Assembly: GCA_945875935.1 (NCBI GenBank)
Contig: CAMCNE010000019.1
Span: 1-30,217, forward strand
Length of the DNA: 30,217 bases
Source: Bordetella parapertussis
GTDB lineage: Bacteria > Pseudomonadota > Gammaproteobacteria > Burkholderiales > Burkholderiaceae_C
Reading direction: 5' to 3'
The position numbers were made by a program, and so were the translations under genes. Under the pieces are notes generated by a model, which worked only from the letters and a program-made list of their open reading frames with translations, did no database searches and was not told the DNA's origin. Positions 1 through 8,813 of this stretch are shown one piece after another. The stretch's first letter is position 1. Every line of letters starts with the position of its first letter.

Positions 1-851
1 GCCCACACGCCCACCATCGGTCCCACATCGACGCTCACCGCGTGCGCCATGCCGGGCAGCTCAACCGTGGCGGTCTTGCCATAGAACATCGGAATCCAGC
101 CGGTGAACAGCTTGTTCATCACCACCACCACCAGCAGCGGCGCCACCGCCAGCCACGTCTGGGGCGCAGCGCCCACCTCGGGCAGCGGCGTGGGCTCGTT
201 GAGCACATGGTTGCCGTAGCCCTCGCCCGCAGCCGCTGCGCTGCGCCGGCGCCACTCGAGGTAGCTCATGCCCACCACGAAGATGAACACCGAGCCGATC
301 AAACCCATCCAGGGCGCCGCCCAGGTCGTTGTGCCGAAGAAGGTGGTCGGAATGATGTTCTGGATCTGCGGGGTGCCCGGCAGGCTGTCCATCGTGAAGC
401 TGAAAGCCCCCAAGGCGATGGTGCCCGGAATCAGCCGCTTGGGGATGTCGAGCTGGCGGAACAACTCTGCTGCCAACGGATAGACGGCGAAGACCACCAC
501 GAAGAGCGACACCCCGCCATAGGTGAGCAAGGCGCACACCAGCACGATGGACAGCATGGCCCGCTGGCGCCCCAGCAGCGATACCGACGCCTTCACTGCC
601 GCCTTGGCATAGCCCGAAATCTCGATCAGCTTGCCAAACAGCGCGCCGAGGATGAACACCGGAAAGTAGACCTTGATGAACTGCGCCACCTTGTCCATGA
701 ACACGCCGGCGTAGACGGGTGCCACCAGCGCCGGTTCGGTCAGCAGCACCGCGAGCAACGCTGCCAGCGGCGCAAACAGGATGACGCTGTGGCCGCGGTA
801 GGCGACGAATATCAGCAGGCCGAGGGCCAACAAGACGATCAAAAACGACAT
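1..851 (-). CDS. GntP-family permease, 3' end cut by window edge
   Basis: The open frame starts with ATG at 851 and runs off the left edge, so only the first 283 residues are visible. It begins with two closely spaced hydrophobic segments and continues as a polytopic membrane protein. The stretch SFTMDSLPGTPQIQN followed by IIPTTFFGT is typical of GntP-type proton symporters of sugar acids and short hydroxy acids in Burkholderiales. The start is supported by an AGAGGGA ribosome site about 8 bases upstream. It lies downstream of the patatin gene on the same strand with a 74-base gap, so co-transcription is possible. The substrate (gluconate, hydroxybutyrate or other) cannot be told from the sequence. 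The family call is fairly sure. Confidence 0.85.
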   Translation of the reverse strand, partial: MSFLIVLLALGLLIFVAYRGHSVILFAPLAALLAVLLTEPALVAPVYAGVFMDKVAQFIKVYFPVFILGALFGKLIEISGYAKAAVKASVSLLGRQRAMLSIVLVCALLTYGGVSLFVVVFAVYPLAAELFRQLDIPKRLIPGTIALGAFSFTMDSLPGTPQIQNIIPTTFFGTTTWAAPWMGLIGSVFIFVVGMSYLEWRRRSAAAAGEGYGNHVLNEPTPLPEVGAAPQTWLAVAPLLVVVVMNKLFTGWIPMFYGKTATVELPGMAHAVSVDVGPMVGVW

Positions 852-925
852 CGGTGAATCCCTCTAGGAAGGGGCATTCTTGCCGACACCTGGCGCAGCC
901 GCGCCCCTGCCATCAGCCCTCGACC

Positions 926-3175
926 CTAGAACGGACGGCCGATGAAGAAATAGAAGTTGGCCGTGCCGTCGGTCGAGCGTCCGTAGCCCAGATAGGCCGG
1001 GCCCAGCGGGCTGTCTGCGGCGAAGAACAGGCTGCCGGATTTCAGCGTGTCGCTCGGATTGCCAGCGACCAGCGGGTTGTCCACGCGGCCGACTTCCAGC
1101 GAAACACCGGCATACATGCCTTCGAGCAGCGTGCCGCGCATGACGCGGTGGTAATAGACCACGCGGCCAAACAGCAGGTCACCGCCCAGCAACTGACCCG
1201 ACGCGTAACCGGACTGCTGCAGGAAGCCACCCCACTGGAACTGGTCATAGCCTGGCAAATCATGCGAGCCGATCTTTCCGCCGGCTTTCAGCCCCACGTT
1301 GAGGGTGTGCTCGCCCAGCGAATACACGCCGTTGATGTCAGCGTCCCACTTGGTGTAGACCGCTTCGGCGCCCAGGGCCTTGTTCGAGTCGTAGACCCTT
1401 GCGCCAGCACGCCAGCCTTCGCGCGGAAAGTGCAGGCTGTCGAGTTGATCGAGCGACAGTTTGAGCGTGTAGGCCCCCTGGCCGATGCTGTCGTTGTTGG
1501 GTGCCAAATAAGCAGCCCCAATGGACAGGTCCGGTTTCATGGTGCCAGTCACCACACCCAGCCTGATTTCGCCGTACTGACCCAGTTGAGAGCCCAGATC
1601 GACTCCGGCCAGCGCATAGGTCAGGTCATAGCTGCCGATCTGATCTTCCCCCTGGAACAGCGGCACCCCTCTGCGTTCGAGTGCCGCATGCGGCGCCACA
1701 AAAAACGGGCCGTCGGCTTCGAAGGGCTGATACAGCTCGGTGATCACGCCGGCGGTGGGCCCGATCTGCGCATCGGTGCGCCATTCGGCGCCCAGCGAGT
1801 TGATCCACTTCTTGCGGTAGCTGACGAGCAGGTTGAACAGCGCATCGCCATCGAAATTGGTGGTCAGCCCGAGGCCCAGGCGTATGGTGTCCAGGCCCCA
1901 GGTTTTTTCCACCGCATCAACCGCCAGGATGCGCCGGTTCTGTTCTTCAAGAAAACTGTAGTTCACGTGCTCGAAGTCGCCGGTGCCGAAGATGCGCCGC
2001 ATGTCGGCATCGAGCTTCTTTTGATCGATGGGCTGGCCGGCTTCGGTGTCCATCGCGGCGCGCACGGTGGCCGGGTTGACGCTGTGCAATCCCGCGATGC
2101 GGACTTCGTCGACCGGACGCAGGTCGGTCTCGACCTTGGCTTGCTGGCGCTGGCGCAGCGCGGCGTACTCGGCCGGCGGCAACGACAGCTGTGAAAGCCG
2201 CTCGCCCATCTTGCGAGCGGCCTCTTCGCCCAGCGGGCTGATCTTGGGCAGGTTGTCGAAGTCACCGGTGGTGTAGTCGCCCAGTTCTGGCGAAATCAGG
2301 ATGTCGGTGGGTTTCAACGAAGCCAGCGAGGCCTGCACGTTCTGTTCGGTCAGGATGCTCAGCATCTGCCCGGTGATGCCCATGATGCCGTTCAACTGCT
2401 CGCGCTTGAGCAGCGGTGTGCCCACGTTCACCGCGATGACGATGTCAGCCCCCATGGCGCGGGCCGTATCGACTGGCAGATTGCTGGTGAGCATGCCGTC
2501 GACGAGCATCATGCCGCCGAACTCGGCGGGCGCGACCGCACCGGGCACCGACATGCTGGCGCGCATCACGTTGGCCAGCTCGCCGTCCTTGAAGACCACC
2601 GCCTTGCCTGTGACCAGATCGGTCGCCACGCCACGAAACGGGATCGGCAGATCATCGAAGTGGTAGTAGCCCTTGGCCTTGGACAGCTGGCGCAACACCG
2701 TCTCCAGCTGCACCCCGCTGACCAGACCCTTGGACAAGGTCAGCGAGCCCTTTCCGACACCGATCTCCGGGCCGACGAAGTCGCGGTAGTCGTCTTGCTT
2801 CCTGCGCCACCCCAGGTCCTGTCGCGGCGGGTCTTCCTTGAACAGCAGTTCCACCGAGATGGTCTGGTTGATGGTCTCCATTTCGGCCACCGTGGTGCCC
2901 GTGGCGTAGGCGGCGCCGACCAGCGAGCCCATGCTGGTGCCGGCAATGCAGTCGATCGGCACGCGGTATTCCTCGAGCACCTTGAGCACGCCCACGTGGG
3001 CCGCGCCGCGGGCGCCGCCGCCTGAGAGCACCAGACAGATCTTCGGCCGCTTGGCGGTGGCCTGCGGCTTGGCCGGTTCAGCCGCCTGCGTTGGCAGCGC
3101 CACCACGCCCAGCCCGGCGACCATGGCGGCCGAGACAGCACTCAGCGCCATCTCGCGGCGCACACCGATCAGCAT
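926..3175 (-). CDS. Patatin-like phospholipase, type Vd autotransporter (PlpD-like)
   Basis: A 749-residue predicted secreted lipase/phospholipase that would carry its own outer-membrane barrel. After a signal peptide (about residues 1-31, ending TQAA) comes the patatin domain: glycine-rich oxyanion loop SGGGARGAA at about 51-59, nucleophile Ser81 in GTSMG and catalytic Asp226 in VDGM. A POTRA-like segment (about 355-430, DEVRIAGLHSVNPATV) and a C-terminal barrel ending in Phe (FFIGRPF) follow. Order and length match P. aeruginosa PlpD. I chose the ATG at 3175 because AAGGAG precedes it by 6 bases; the ATG at 3190, five codons upstream, overlaps the previous stop and lacks a good ribosome site. 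It is probably co-transcribed with the DUF4105 gene upstream. The enzymatic class is firm; the natural lipid substrate is unknown. Confidence 0.9.
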   Translation of the reverse strand: MLIGVRREMALSAVSAAMVAGLGVVALPTQAAEPAKPQATAKRPKICLVLSGGGARGAAHVGVLKVLEEYRVPIDCIAGTSMGSLVGAAYATGTTVAEMETINQTISVELLFKEDPPRQDLGWRRKQDDYRDFVGPEIGVGKGSLTLSKGLVSGVQLETVLRQLSKAKGYYHFDDLPIPFRGVATDLVTGKAVVFKDGELANVMRASMSVPGAVAPAEFGGMMLVDGMLTSNLPVDTARAMGADIVIAVNVGTPLLKREQLNGIMGITGQMLSILTEQNVQASLASLKPTDILISPELGDYTTGDFDNLPKISPLGEEAARKMGERLSQLSLPPAEYAALRQRQQAKVETDLRPVDEVRIAGLHSVNPATVRAAMDTEAGQPIDQKKLDADMRRIFGTGDFEHVNYSFLEEQNRRILAVDAVEKTWGLDTIRLGLGLTTNFDGDALFNLLVSYRKKWINSLGAEWRTDAQIGPTAGVITELYQPFEADGPFFVAPHAALERRGVPLFQGEDQIGSYDLTYALAGVDLGSQLGQYGEIRLGVVTGTMKPDLSIGAAYLAPNNDSIGQGAYTLKLSLDQLDSLHFPREGWRAGARVYDSNKALGAEAVYTKWDADINGVYSLGEHTLNVGLKAGGKIGSHDLPGYDQFQWGGFLQQSGYASGQLLGGDLLFGRVVYYHRVMRGTLLEGMYAGVSLEVGRVDNPLVAGNPSDTLKSGSLFFAADSPLGPAYLGYGRSTDGTANFYFFIGRPF

Positions 3176-3181
3176 CTTTCG

Positions 3182-3187
3182 CTCCTT
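3182..3187 (-). promoter_or_regulatory. Ribosome binding site deciding the patatin start
   Basis: On the minus strand AAGGAG lies 6 bases before the ATG at 3175 and immediately after the in-frame ATG at 3190. It also abuts the TGA of the upstream DUF4105 gene, which suggests translational coupling between the two genes. Confidence 0.6.
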
Positions 3188-4065
3188 CATGGCGAGGCCG
3201 CGCTCGCCGAACTTTGAGCCGGCTCGGCACGAATGAGTCTGGAGAAGTCGGCACTCTGATCGGCCGCCTGAGCGCGCGCGTTCACATGGGCACGGCGCTG
3301 GATGTCGTCAAAGGGCTGGTCAGCCGGGCCGATGGCGCCGTGCTCGTAGAGGTACTCGGGCACATGACCGCTGGCCAGGATCTTCCAGCTGAACGGCAGA
3401 TGGCCCGGATTGATGCGGCTGAGCTGCCAGATGCTGGTGGTGCAGTTGCTCATCAGCGTGTTGTAGAAAACCGGCTGGTCTTTCAGCGCGTTGATCTCGC
3501 GCATGTACTCAAGGAACAGCCGCTTGGCGCCTTCCTTGGGCATGGCGGTGCGGTAGACGTAGACATCTTCCGGCGGATCACGGCGGTAGTTGCTGCGCAG
3601 GCGAATCAAATCGCGCTCGTCGCCCACCACGTAGTTCAACTCGTATTGGCGAAAGAAGCCCTTGAAGGTGGAATAAGCCTCGCCTTTTTCCTTGCGGCTT
3701 TCGATCGAAATCGCCACGTGTTCACCATCGGAAAAGGCAAAACTGAGAAAAACGTGCGCGATGTGCGGGCCCATCCAGTACACCGCCACCAGATCAACGC
3801 CTTCGATCTGGCCAAGGTCGTAGCGCTTGTCGTAGTAAGCCGGCGTGTAGTCGAACTCGCTGCGGTAGTCGAAGTTGCGCATGTTGTGCACGGTGACCAT
3901 GTCGCCTTCGATGGTGGCACTGGCCAGCACCGCCGCATCGCTTTGCCAATCGCGGTCGTTGGACGGCTCGAGGCTGAACAACCAGACCGTCAACGCAAGC
4001 AGGCTCAAACCCAAAAACCAGCCGACCCAGCGAAACACGCGCCACAGCACCTTGCTCACCGCCAT
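3187..4065 (-). CDS. DUF4105 domain protein (Lnb-type periplasmic domain), membrane-anchored
   Basis: A 292-residue protein with one N-terminal membrane segment (about residues 8-28, VGWFLGLSLLALTVWLF) followed by a periplasmic domain of the DUF4105 type. Visible family traits are the VTVHNMRNFDYRSEFD block, the YNTLMSNCTTSIW segment with its conserved Asn-Cys-Thr and a basic, Ala-rich tail. The frame is open upstream to 4212, but the ATG at 4065 places the membrane segment right at the N-terminus and is preferred; its ribosome site is weak. The stop overlaps the longer start option of the patatin gene, so the two form an operon. The family is of unknown biochemical function; a role in lipid or envelope handling is suggested only by the neighbouring patatin. 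Confidence 0.8.
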   Translation of the reverse strand: MAVSKVLWRVFRWVGWFLGLSLLALTVWLFSLEPSNDRDWQSDAAVLASATIEGDMVTVHNMRNFDYRSEFDYTPAYYDKRYDLGQIEGVDLVAVYWMGPHIAHVFLSFAFSDGEHVAISIESRKEKGEAYSTFKGFFRQYELNYVVGDERDLIRLRSNYRRDPPEDVYVYRTAMPKEGAKRLFLEYMREINALKDQPVFYNTLMSNCTTSIWQLSRINPGHLPFSWKILASGHVPEYLYEHGAIGPADQPFDDIQRRAHVNARAQAADQSADFSRLIRAEPAQSSASAASP

Positions 4066-4430
4066 GTCGGCACCCGCATGAATGCGCCCAGACCATCGAG
4101 TCGGTTCATCGCCATCCTTGAAACCACAAAGGCTTGTCAGGCGTACTTCATCGGACCAAAGCACCCCCCCCCGTTGGGCGCGGATCATCCCATCAATTGG
4201 TGCGAAAACCATGACAAAGCGATCGCAGTATTCACAAACTTCGCAGGCAGTTTCGCCGTTGAAACGTGCGGTGCAAACCCCGACCGGTGCGTCACTGAAT
4301 TGGGTTACAACCTGCGTACTTCAATCTAACCGTATCGATTCAGTTTGCGTCTTTTTGGCTTGAAGTCTTAGCCGCTCCGGCCCACGAAAAGCAGCCGGGC
4401 GTTCATGTTTCCAACCCACTCCATCTTCCA
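4066..4430. other. Divergent intergenic region (365 bases)
   Basis: It separates the leftward DUF4105-patatin genes from the rightward alkylsulfatase run and so must hold promoters for both. I see no gene. It contains a ten-C homopolymer run near 4164-4173 and becomes more A/T-rich from about 4210 to 4370. No -10/-35 pair stands out enough to call. Confidence 0.5.
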
Positions 4431-6566
4431 ATGAATAAAACCACTCGAATGAATGCCGGCACGCCGCGAAGCGCGCTGGCTGCTGTTGCCCTCATGGGCG
4501 TGATCGGTTTCTCCTCACAAGCCTTGGCTGCCGGTGGCGGAGTGGCGGTGTCAGACCCGGGCGCCAAAGAGGGCAAGCACTTTGATTCAAAAGGCAAGAT
4601 GCCTTCGAAGTTCACCATCGAGTTGCAAAACGGCTTGAGAAAGTCGCTGCCCTTCGAAGACAAGCGCGATTTTGAAGAAGCCAAGAAGGGTTTCATCGCC
4701 GCGCCGAAGTACACCAAGATCATGGCCGACGCAGGCAACGTGGCCTGGGACATGGGCAGCTACGACTTTTTGCTCATGGGCAAGGATTTCGACAGCGTTC
4801 ACCCATCGCTGCAGCGCCAGGCCATCCTGAACATGGCCTACGGCCTGTATGAAGTCGTTCCGGGCAAGATCTACCAGGTGCGGGGCTTTGACCTCGCCAA
4901 CATCAGCTTCATCAAGGGCGACACCGGCTGGATCGTCTTCGACCCGCTGACCTGCAAGGAAACTGCCAAGGCAGCGCTTGATTTCATCAACGAGAAGTTG
5001 GGCAAGCGTCCGGTGGTTGGCGTCGTTTTCTCGCACTCGCATGGCGACCACTTCGGTGGGGTGCGCGGTGTGGTGGACGAAGCCGATGTGCGCAGCGGCA
5101 AGGTGCCGGTGATCGCACCGGCTGGCTTCATGGAGCACGCGGTGGCCGAAAACGTGTTGGCCGGCAATGCCATGACGCGCCGGATGTTTTTTCAGTACGG
5201 CGTCCTGTTGCCACGCAGCCCCTTCGGCCACGTCGACCAGTCGATCGGCAAAAACACCGCCTCGGGAAATCTGGGTTTGATCGAGCCCTCGAGATACGTC
5301 TCTAAGGACTACGAGGAAATCACCGTCGACGGCGTGCGCATGGAATTCCAGAACACGCCGGGCACCGAAGCTCCGTCAGAGATGAACACCTGGTTTCCGG
5401 ACCTGAAGGCCTTCTGGGCGGCAGAAAACATCACCGGCACCATCCACAACATCTACACCCTGCGCGGCGCGCTTGTGCGTGATGCGCTGGCGTGGTCCAA
5501 GCACATCAACACCGCGCTTTACCGCTACGGGTCGCAAGCCGAGTACATGTTTGCCTCGCATTCCTGGCCGCGTTTCGGCACCGATCGCATCCAGCAGATC
5601 ATGCGCACCCAGCGTGATGCCTATGCACACCTGAACAACGAGGTGCTGCACCTGGCCAATCAGGGCGTGACCATCAACGAAGTGCAAAACGTCTACAAGC
5701 AGCCCGACAGCCTCAAACAGCAATGGGCCGCGCACAGCTACCACGGCTCGGAAGAACACAACAGCCGAGCCGTCATCAACAGGTACCTCGGGTACTGGGA
5801 TGCCAACCCAGCGACGCTGATGCCCTTGTCACCACGCGACTCTGCGCCGCTGTATGTGGAAATGATGGGTGGCTCGAAGAAGATCCTTGCCAAGGGCAAG
5901 CAACTCAATGACCAGGGCAAGTACCGCGAGGCCATGGAACTCCTCAACAAGCTGGTCTATGCCGAGCCAACCAACACCGCAGCCAAGGATTTGCTGGCGG
6001 ACTCGTTCGAGCAATTCGGCTACCAAAAGGAAAGCCCAAGCGTTCGCAACAGCTTCCTGGGTGCGGCCTATGAACTGCGCCATGGCATTCCGCAGGGCTC
6101 GCCACCCAAGTCCAGCGGGCCAGACATGATTCGAGGCATGTCCACCGAGCTGTGGCTGAACTTTCTGGGCATCAGCATGGACAGCAAGAAAGCTGCCGGC
6201 ATGAAGTTCGTGATCAACCTGGTCACCCCGGACAACGGCGAGTTCTTTGCGGTGGAAATGAGCAACTCGGCGCTGACCAACATCAAGGGCAGCAAGGCCG
6301 CAAAGCCTGACCTGACGGTCACCGTCAACCGCAGCGACCTTGAAAAGGTCATGGGCGGCACCGCCACCTTCGACAAGCTGTTGGCTGAGGGCAAGGCCAA
6401 GTTCGAGGGCGATCGCAAGCCTTTCGATCAGCTGCGCAGCACGCTCACGCGCTTTGCCATGGACTTCGAGCTGATGCCAGGCACCAAGCCGGCCAAGGCT
6501 GCAGCCCCTGCGCCGGCCAAGGATCCGATGTCGGTGGACAACCCACCCGATTCAACCGGCGGCTGA
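4431..6566 (+). CDS. Linear primary alkylsulfatase (SdsA/YjcS-type, class III sulfatase)
   Basis: A 711-residue exported enzyme predicted to hydrolyse alkyl sulfate esters such as SDS to the alcohol and sulfate using two zinc ions. A signal peptide ends near residue 34 (SSQALAAGG). The metallo-beta-lactamase metal motif is SHSHGDHFGG (His202, His204, Asp206, His207); further likely metal-site segments are FWAAENI and FASHSWPRFG. A helical dimerisation region follows, then an SCP2-like C-terminal domain (about 560-690) and a low-complexity Ala/Pro tail. Length and order match the SdsA1/YjcS family. No strong ribosome site precedes either ATG (4431 or 4449). It heads a four-gene plus-strand run; the first gap is 43 bases. 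The true substrate is unproven. Confidence 0.9.
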   Translation: MNKTTRMNAGTPRSALAAVALMGVIGFSSQALAAGGGVAVSDPGAKEGKHFDSKGKMPSKFTIELQNGLRKSLPFEDKRDFEEAKKGFIAAPKYTKIMADAGNVAWDMGSYDFLLMGKDFDSVHPSLQRQAILNMAYGLYEVVPGKIYQVRGFDLANISFIKGDTGWIVFDPLTCKETAKAALDFINEKLGKRPVVGVVFSHSHGDHFGGVRGVVDEADVRSGKVPVIAPAGFMEHAVAENVLAGNAMTRRMFFQYGVLLPRSPFGHVDQSIGKNTASGNLGLIEPSRYVSKDYEEITVDGVRMEFQNTPGTEAPSEMNTWFPDLKAFWAAENITGTIHNIYTLRGALVRDALAWSKHINTALYRYGSQAEYMFASHSWPRFGTDRIQQIMRTQRDAYAHLNNEVLHLANQGVTINEVQNVYKQPDSLKQQWAAHSYHGSEEHNSRAVINRYLGYWDANPATLMPLSPRDSAPLYVEMMGGSKKILAKGKQLNDQGKYREAMELLNKLVYAEPTNTAAKDLLADSFEQFGYQKESPSVRNSFLGAAYELRHGIPQGSPPKSSGPDMIRGMSTELWLNFLGISMDSKKAAGMKFVINLVTPDNGEFFAVEMSNSALTNIKGSKAAKPDLTVTVNRSDLEKVMGGTATFDKLLAEGKAKFEGDRKPFDQLRSTLTRFAMDFELMPGTKPAKAAAPAPAKDPMSVDNPPDSTGG

Positions 6567-6609
6567 AAACTCGCTCGACACCCTACTTCCAATGCAAAGG
6601 AAAACACAC

Positions 6610-7269
6610 ATGAAGCTATCGATGCGCTTGTCCAGCCTGTCCCTGAGTTTGTTGCTCGCCAGCGGCGCGGCTTGGGCTGCAGACCAGACGGTCTACTCCG
6701 GTTTTCTGGGCGACGCCTACCCAAAGATGACCGAGGCGAAATCGCCATCCGGCCAGAAGGTCAAACGCTGGCTGGAACCCGAAGTCACGGCGGCCAACTA
6801 CGACGCGCTGATGATCGAAAAGACGGCTCTGTTTCCTGAGCCCGTGGGCACCGACCAGATGTCGGTGGCCACGCTCAAGGAGATCAGCGCCTACATGGAC
6901 GAAGCCCTCAAGCGGGAGCTCGCGGATGTCGTGACTCTCGTCGACAAGCCCGGACCACGCACGCTGAAGATGCGCGTGGCGATCACCGCTGCGGCTGGCA
7001 AGGACATGGGGCTCAAGCCCTACCAGTACCTGCCAGTCGCCTTCGTGCTGACGGCAGGTCAGACCACGAAGAAGGCCACCCTGGCTATCGAGTACGAAGT
7101 GCAGGATGCGACCACGGGCAAGGTGATGGGTGCCGGCATGCGCGAAAGCGCCGGCAAGGACATCAAGTCCATGAAGGACAAGCTGACGCTTGAACACATC
7201 AAGCCAGCGGTCGATCTGTGGGCCAAGGACGCTCGCGCCTTCGTGGCTGCAGGCAACTTCAAGAAGTGA
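6610..7269 (+). CDS. DUF3313 family exported protein
   Basis: A 219-residue protein with a clear signal peptide (MKLSMRLSSLSLSLLLASG, cleavage after AWAA). The mature part resembles DUF3313, a family of small envelope proteins and lipoproteins of unknown function: an N-terminal YSGFLGDAYPKM segment, a central LADVVTLVDKPGPRTLKMRV block and a C-terminal helix. No lipobox cysteine is present, unlike many family members, so it is probably soluble in the periplasm. I chose ATG 6610, preceded by AAAGGAAA, over an ATG at 6592. It lies between the alkylsulfatase and SYLF genes and is probably co-transcribed. Confidence 0.75.
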   Translation: MKLSMRLSSLSLSLLLASGAAWAADQTVYSGFLGDAYPKMTEAKSPSGQKVKRWLEPEVTAANYDALMIEKTALFPEPVGTDQMSVATLKEISAYMDEALKRELADVVTLVDKPGPRTLKMRVAITAAAGKDMGLKPYQYLPVAFVLTAGQTTKKATLAIEYEVQDATTGKVMGAGMRESAGKDIKSMKDKLTLEHIKPAVDLWAKDARAFVAAGNFKK

Positions 7270-7274
7270 TCGAC

Positions 7275-7302
7275 GACGACGCGAGCCATCGCTCGCGTCG
7301 TC
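7275..7302 (+). other. Intercistronic perfect hairpin
   Basis: A 12-base perfect inverted repeat (left arm GACGACGCGAGC) with a CATC tetraloop begins 6 bases after the DUF3313 stop and ends 27 bases before the next start. No T-run follows, so it is unlikely to be a full terminator. It may stabilise or partly attenuate the transcript between the second and third genes of the run. Confidence 0.65.
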
Positions 7303-7328
7303 ATCCGACCACACAAGGAACTTTCGTC

Positions 7329-7898
7329 ATGACACCTCGCCTTTCAATGCAGTCCGCGATGAGCGGCACCATCGCCGCCATGCTGCTGGCCGTCGTCGGC
7401 TTCGCCTGCCCGCTGGTGGCCCAAGCCGCCGAGCCCAGCCTCGAGCAGGAATCCCGAGCCGCGCTGAAATCCCTGTACGAGGGCTCACCCGTCGCGCGCT
7501 CTGTTGGCAAGGACGCCAAGGCGATCCTGGTCTTCCCTAACGTGACCAAGGCCGGCTTCATCGTCGGCGGACAAGCTGGCAACGGCGTGCTGCTGGTCAA
7601 CGACAAGGTGGCCGACCACTACAACACCGCCGCGGTTTCGGTGGGCATGCAAGCCGGTGTGCAGTCGTTTGGCTACACGCTGTTTTTCATGAGCGACAAG
7701 GTGCTCAAGGAGTTCCGCGAGAGCAAGAACTTCCAGATCGGTGTCGGCCCGACCATCGTGGTCGTCGATGCCGGAGCGGGCAAGGACCTGAGCACGCTGA
7801 CCGCCAAGTCCGACGTCTACGCCATGATCTTCGACCAGAAAGGTCTGATGGCCGGCGTGGGCGTGCAAGGCTCGAAGATCACCAAGCTCGACCGCTGA
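7329..7898 (+). CDS. SYLF (YSC84/DUF500) lipid-binding domain protein
   Basis: A 189-residue exported protein. The signal peptide ends near residue 34 (PLVAQAAEP). The mature part is a single SYLF domain: ARSVGKDAKAILVFPNVTKA, then GFIVGGQAGNGVLL, then YALFF-like GYTLFFMSDKVL, and a C-terminal DVYAMIFDQKGLMAGVGVQG segment. SYLF domains bind phosphoinositides in eukaryotes; bacterial members are periplasmic proteins of unclear role, probably lipid-associated. The start follows AAGGAACTTTCGTC, a good ribosome site. It is third in the alkylsulfatase run and the following gene starts 6 bases after its stop. Confidence 0.88.
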   Translation: MTPRLSMQSAMSGTIAAMLLAVVGFACPLVAQAAEPSLEQESRAALKSLYEGSPVARSVGKDAKAILVFPNVTKAGFIVGGQAGNGVLLVNDKVADHYNTAAVSVGMQAGVQSFGYTLFFMSDKVLKEFRESKNFQIGVGPTIVVVDAGAGKDLSTLTAKSDVYAMIFDQKGLMAGVGVQGSKITKLDR

Positions 7899-7904
7899 GC
7901 AGGC

Positions 7905-8729
7905 ATGGAAGCACGCGGTTTACAGCAGCAGCCGGCTGCCACAAGCGCACTCTGGCTGGTCGCGATCTGCTCGTGTTTCGTGATGGGCCCGGCCCGCGCA
8001 GACGAGAGCGTCGAACTGGCGAAAAAGCTTGCCAACCCGGTTGCGAACCTCATCAGCGTGCCGATCAAGCTGGACTGGGACACAGGGATCGGGTCGAACA
8101 ACGCGGACCAGTACAACTTCGTCATCCAGCCGGTGATCCCCTTCTCGCTGAATTCGGACTGGTCGCTCATCTCGCGCACGATCGCCCCGTTCATCGAGGC
8201 CAAGGCACCGCAGCCGGGTCTGAGCGATGAGTCCGGTCTGGGTGACATCACGCAGAGCTTTTTCTTTTCGCCCAAGGCGCCGACTGCGGGAGGCTGGATC
8301 TTGGGAGCCGGGCCGGTGCTGCTGCTGCCCACGGCCACCAACGACAGGCTCGGCGGCGAGAAGTGGGGACTCGGCCCGACAGTCGTGATGCTCAAGCAAG
8401 ACAGCGGCTGGACCTACGGGATGCTGGCCAACCACATCTGGTCGGTGGCCGGCAGCGACAGCCGAAGCGACATCAGCAACACCTTCTTGCAGCCCTTCCT
8501 GTCGTTCACCACGAAACAGGCCACCACCTACAGCGTGAACACGGAGTCGACCTACAACTGGCAAGAAAGCCAGTGGACGGTGCCGATCAATGTGCAGTTG
8601 AGCCAACTCACCCGGCTCAGTGGCCAGCCCGTGAGTTTCGCGATAGGCACGCGCTTTTATGCCGAGCGACCCGCGGGCGGCCCCGACTGGGGTTTGCGCT
8701 TCACGGTGACGCTGCTGTTCCCGAAGTGA
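7905..8729 (+). CDS. Outer-membrane channel-like beta-barrel protein
   Basis: A 274-residue exported protein with a signal peptide ending near ARADES (about residue 33). The mature part has alternating amphipathic strands and the blocks FVIQPVIPFSLNSDWSLISR, GLGDITQSFFFSP and LGPTVVMLKQDSGWTYGML, ending FTVTLLFPK. This pattern is seen in bacterial proteins annotated as outer-membrane transporters or MetA-pathway phenol-degradation type barrels. The start is only 6 bases after the SYLF stop and has no strong ribosome site, suggesting coupling. It could admit or export lipophilic substrates handled by the operon's alkylsulfatase, but that is inference from position. Confidence 0.75.
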   Translation: MEARGLQQQPAATSALWLVAICSCFVMGPARADESVELAKKLANPVANLISVPIKLDWDTGIGSNNADQYNFVIQPVIPFSLNSDWSLISRTIAPFIEAKAPQPGLSDESGLGDITQSFFFSPKAPTAGGWILGAGPVLLLPTATNDRLGGEKWGLGPTVVMLKQDSGWTYGMLANHIWSVAGSDSRSDISNTFLQPFLSFTTKQATTYSVNTESTYNWQESQWTVPINVQLSQLTRLSGQPVSFAIGTRFYAERPAGGPDWGLRFTVTLLFPK

Positions 8730-8813
8730 TGTAACCAACGAGATGCGGCGTGGGTCCTGCCGCGATCACGATCGCGCCGAAGGCAGCCACCGAGCGGGCC
8801 GGGCCGCACCGGA

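Noticed and set aside
854..2194. 446-codon plus-strand frame opposite the patatin barrel
   Set aside because: Shadow of the patatin gene, which has intact catalytic motifs and a good start.
8761..8776. Palindrome CGCGATC/GATCGCG between convergent genes as terminator
   Set aside because: Only a 2-base centre and no T-run; probably a chance palindrome in G+C-rich DNA.
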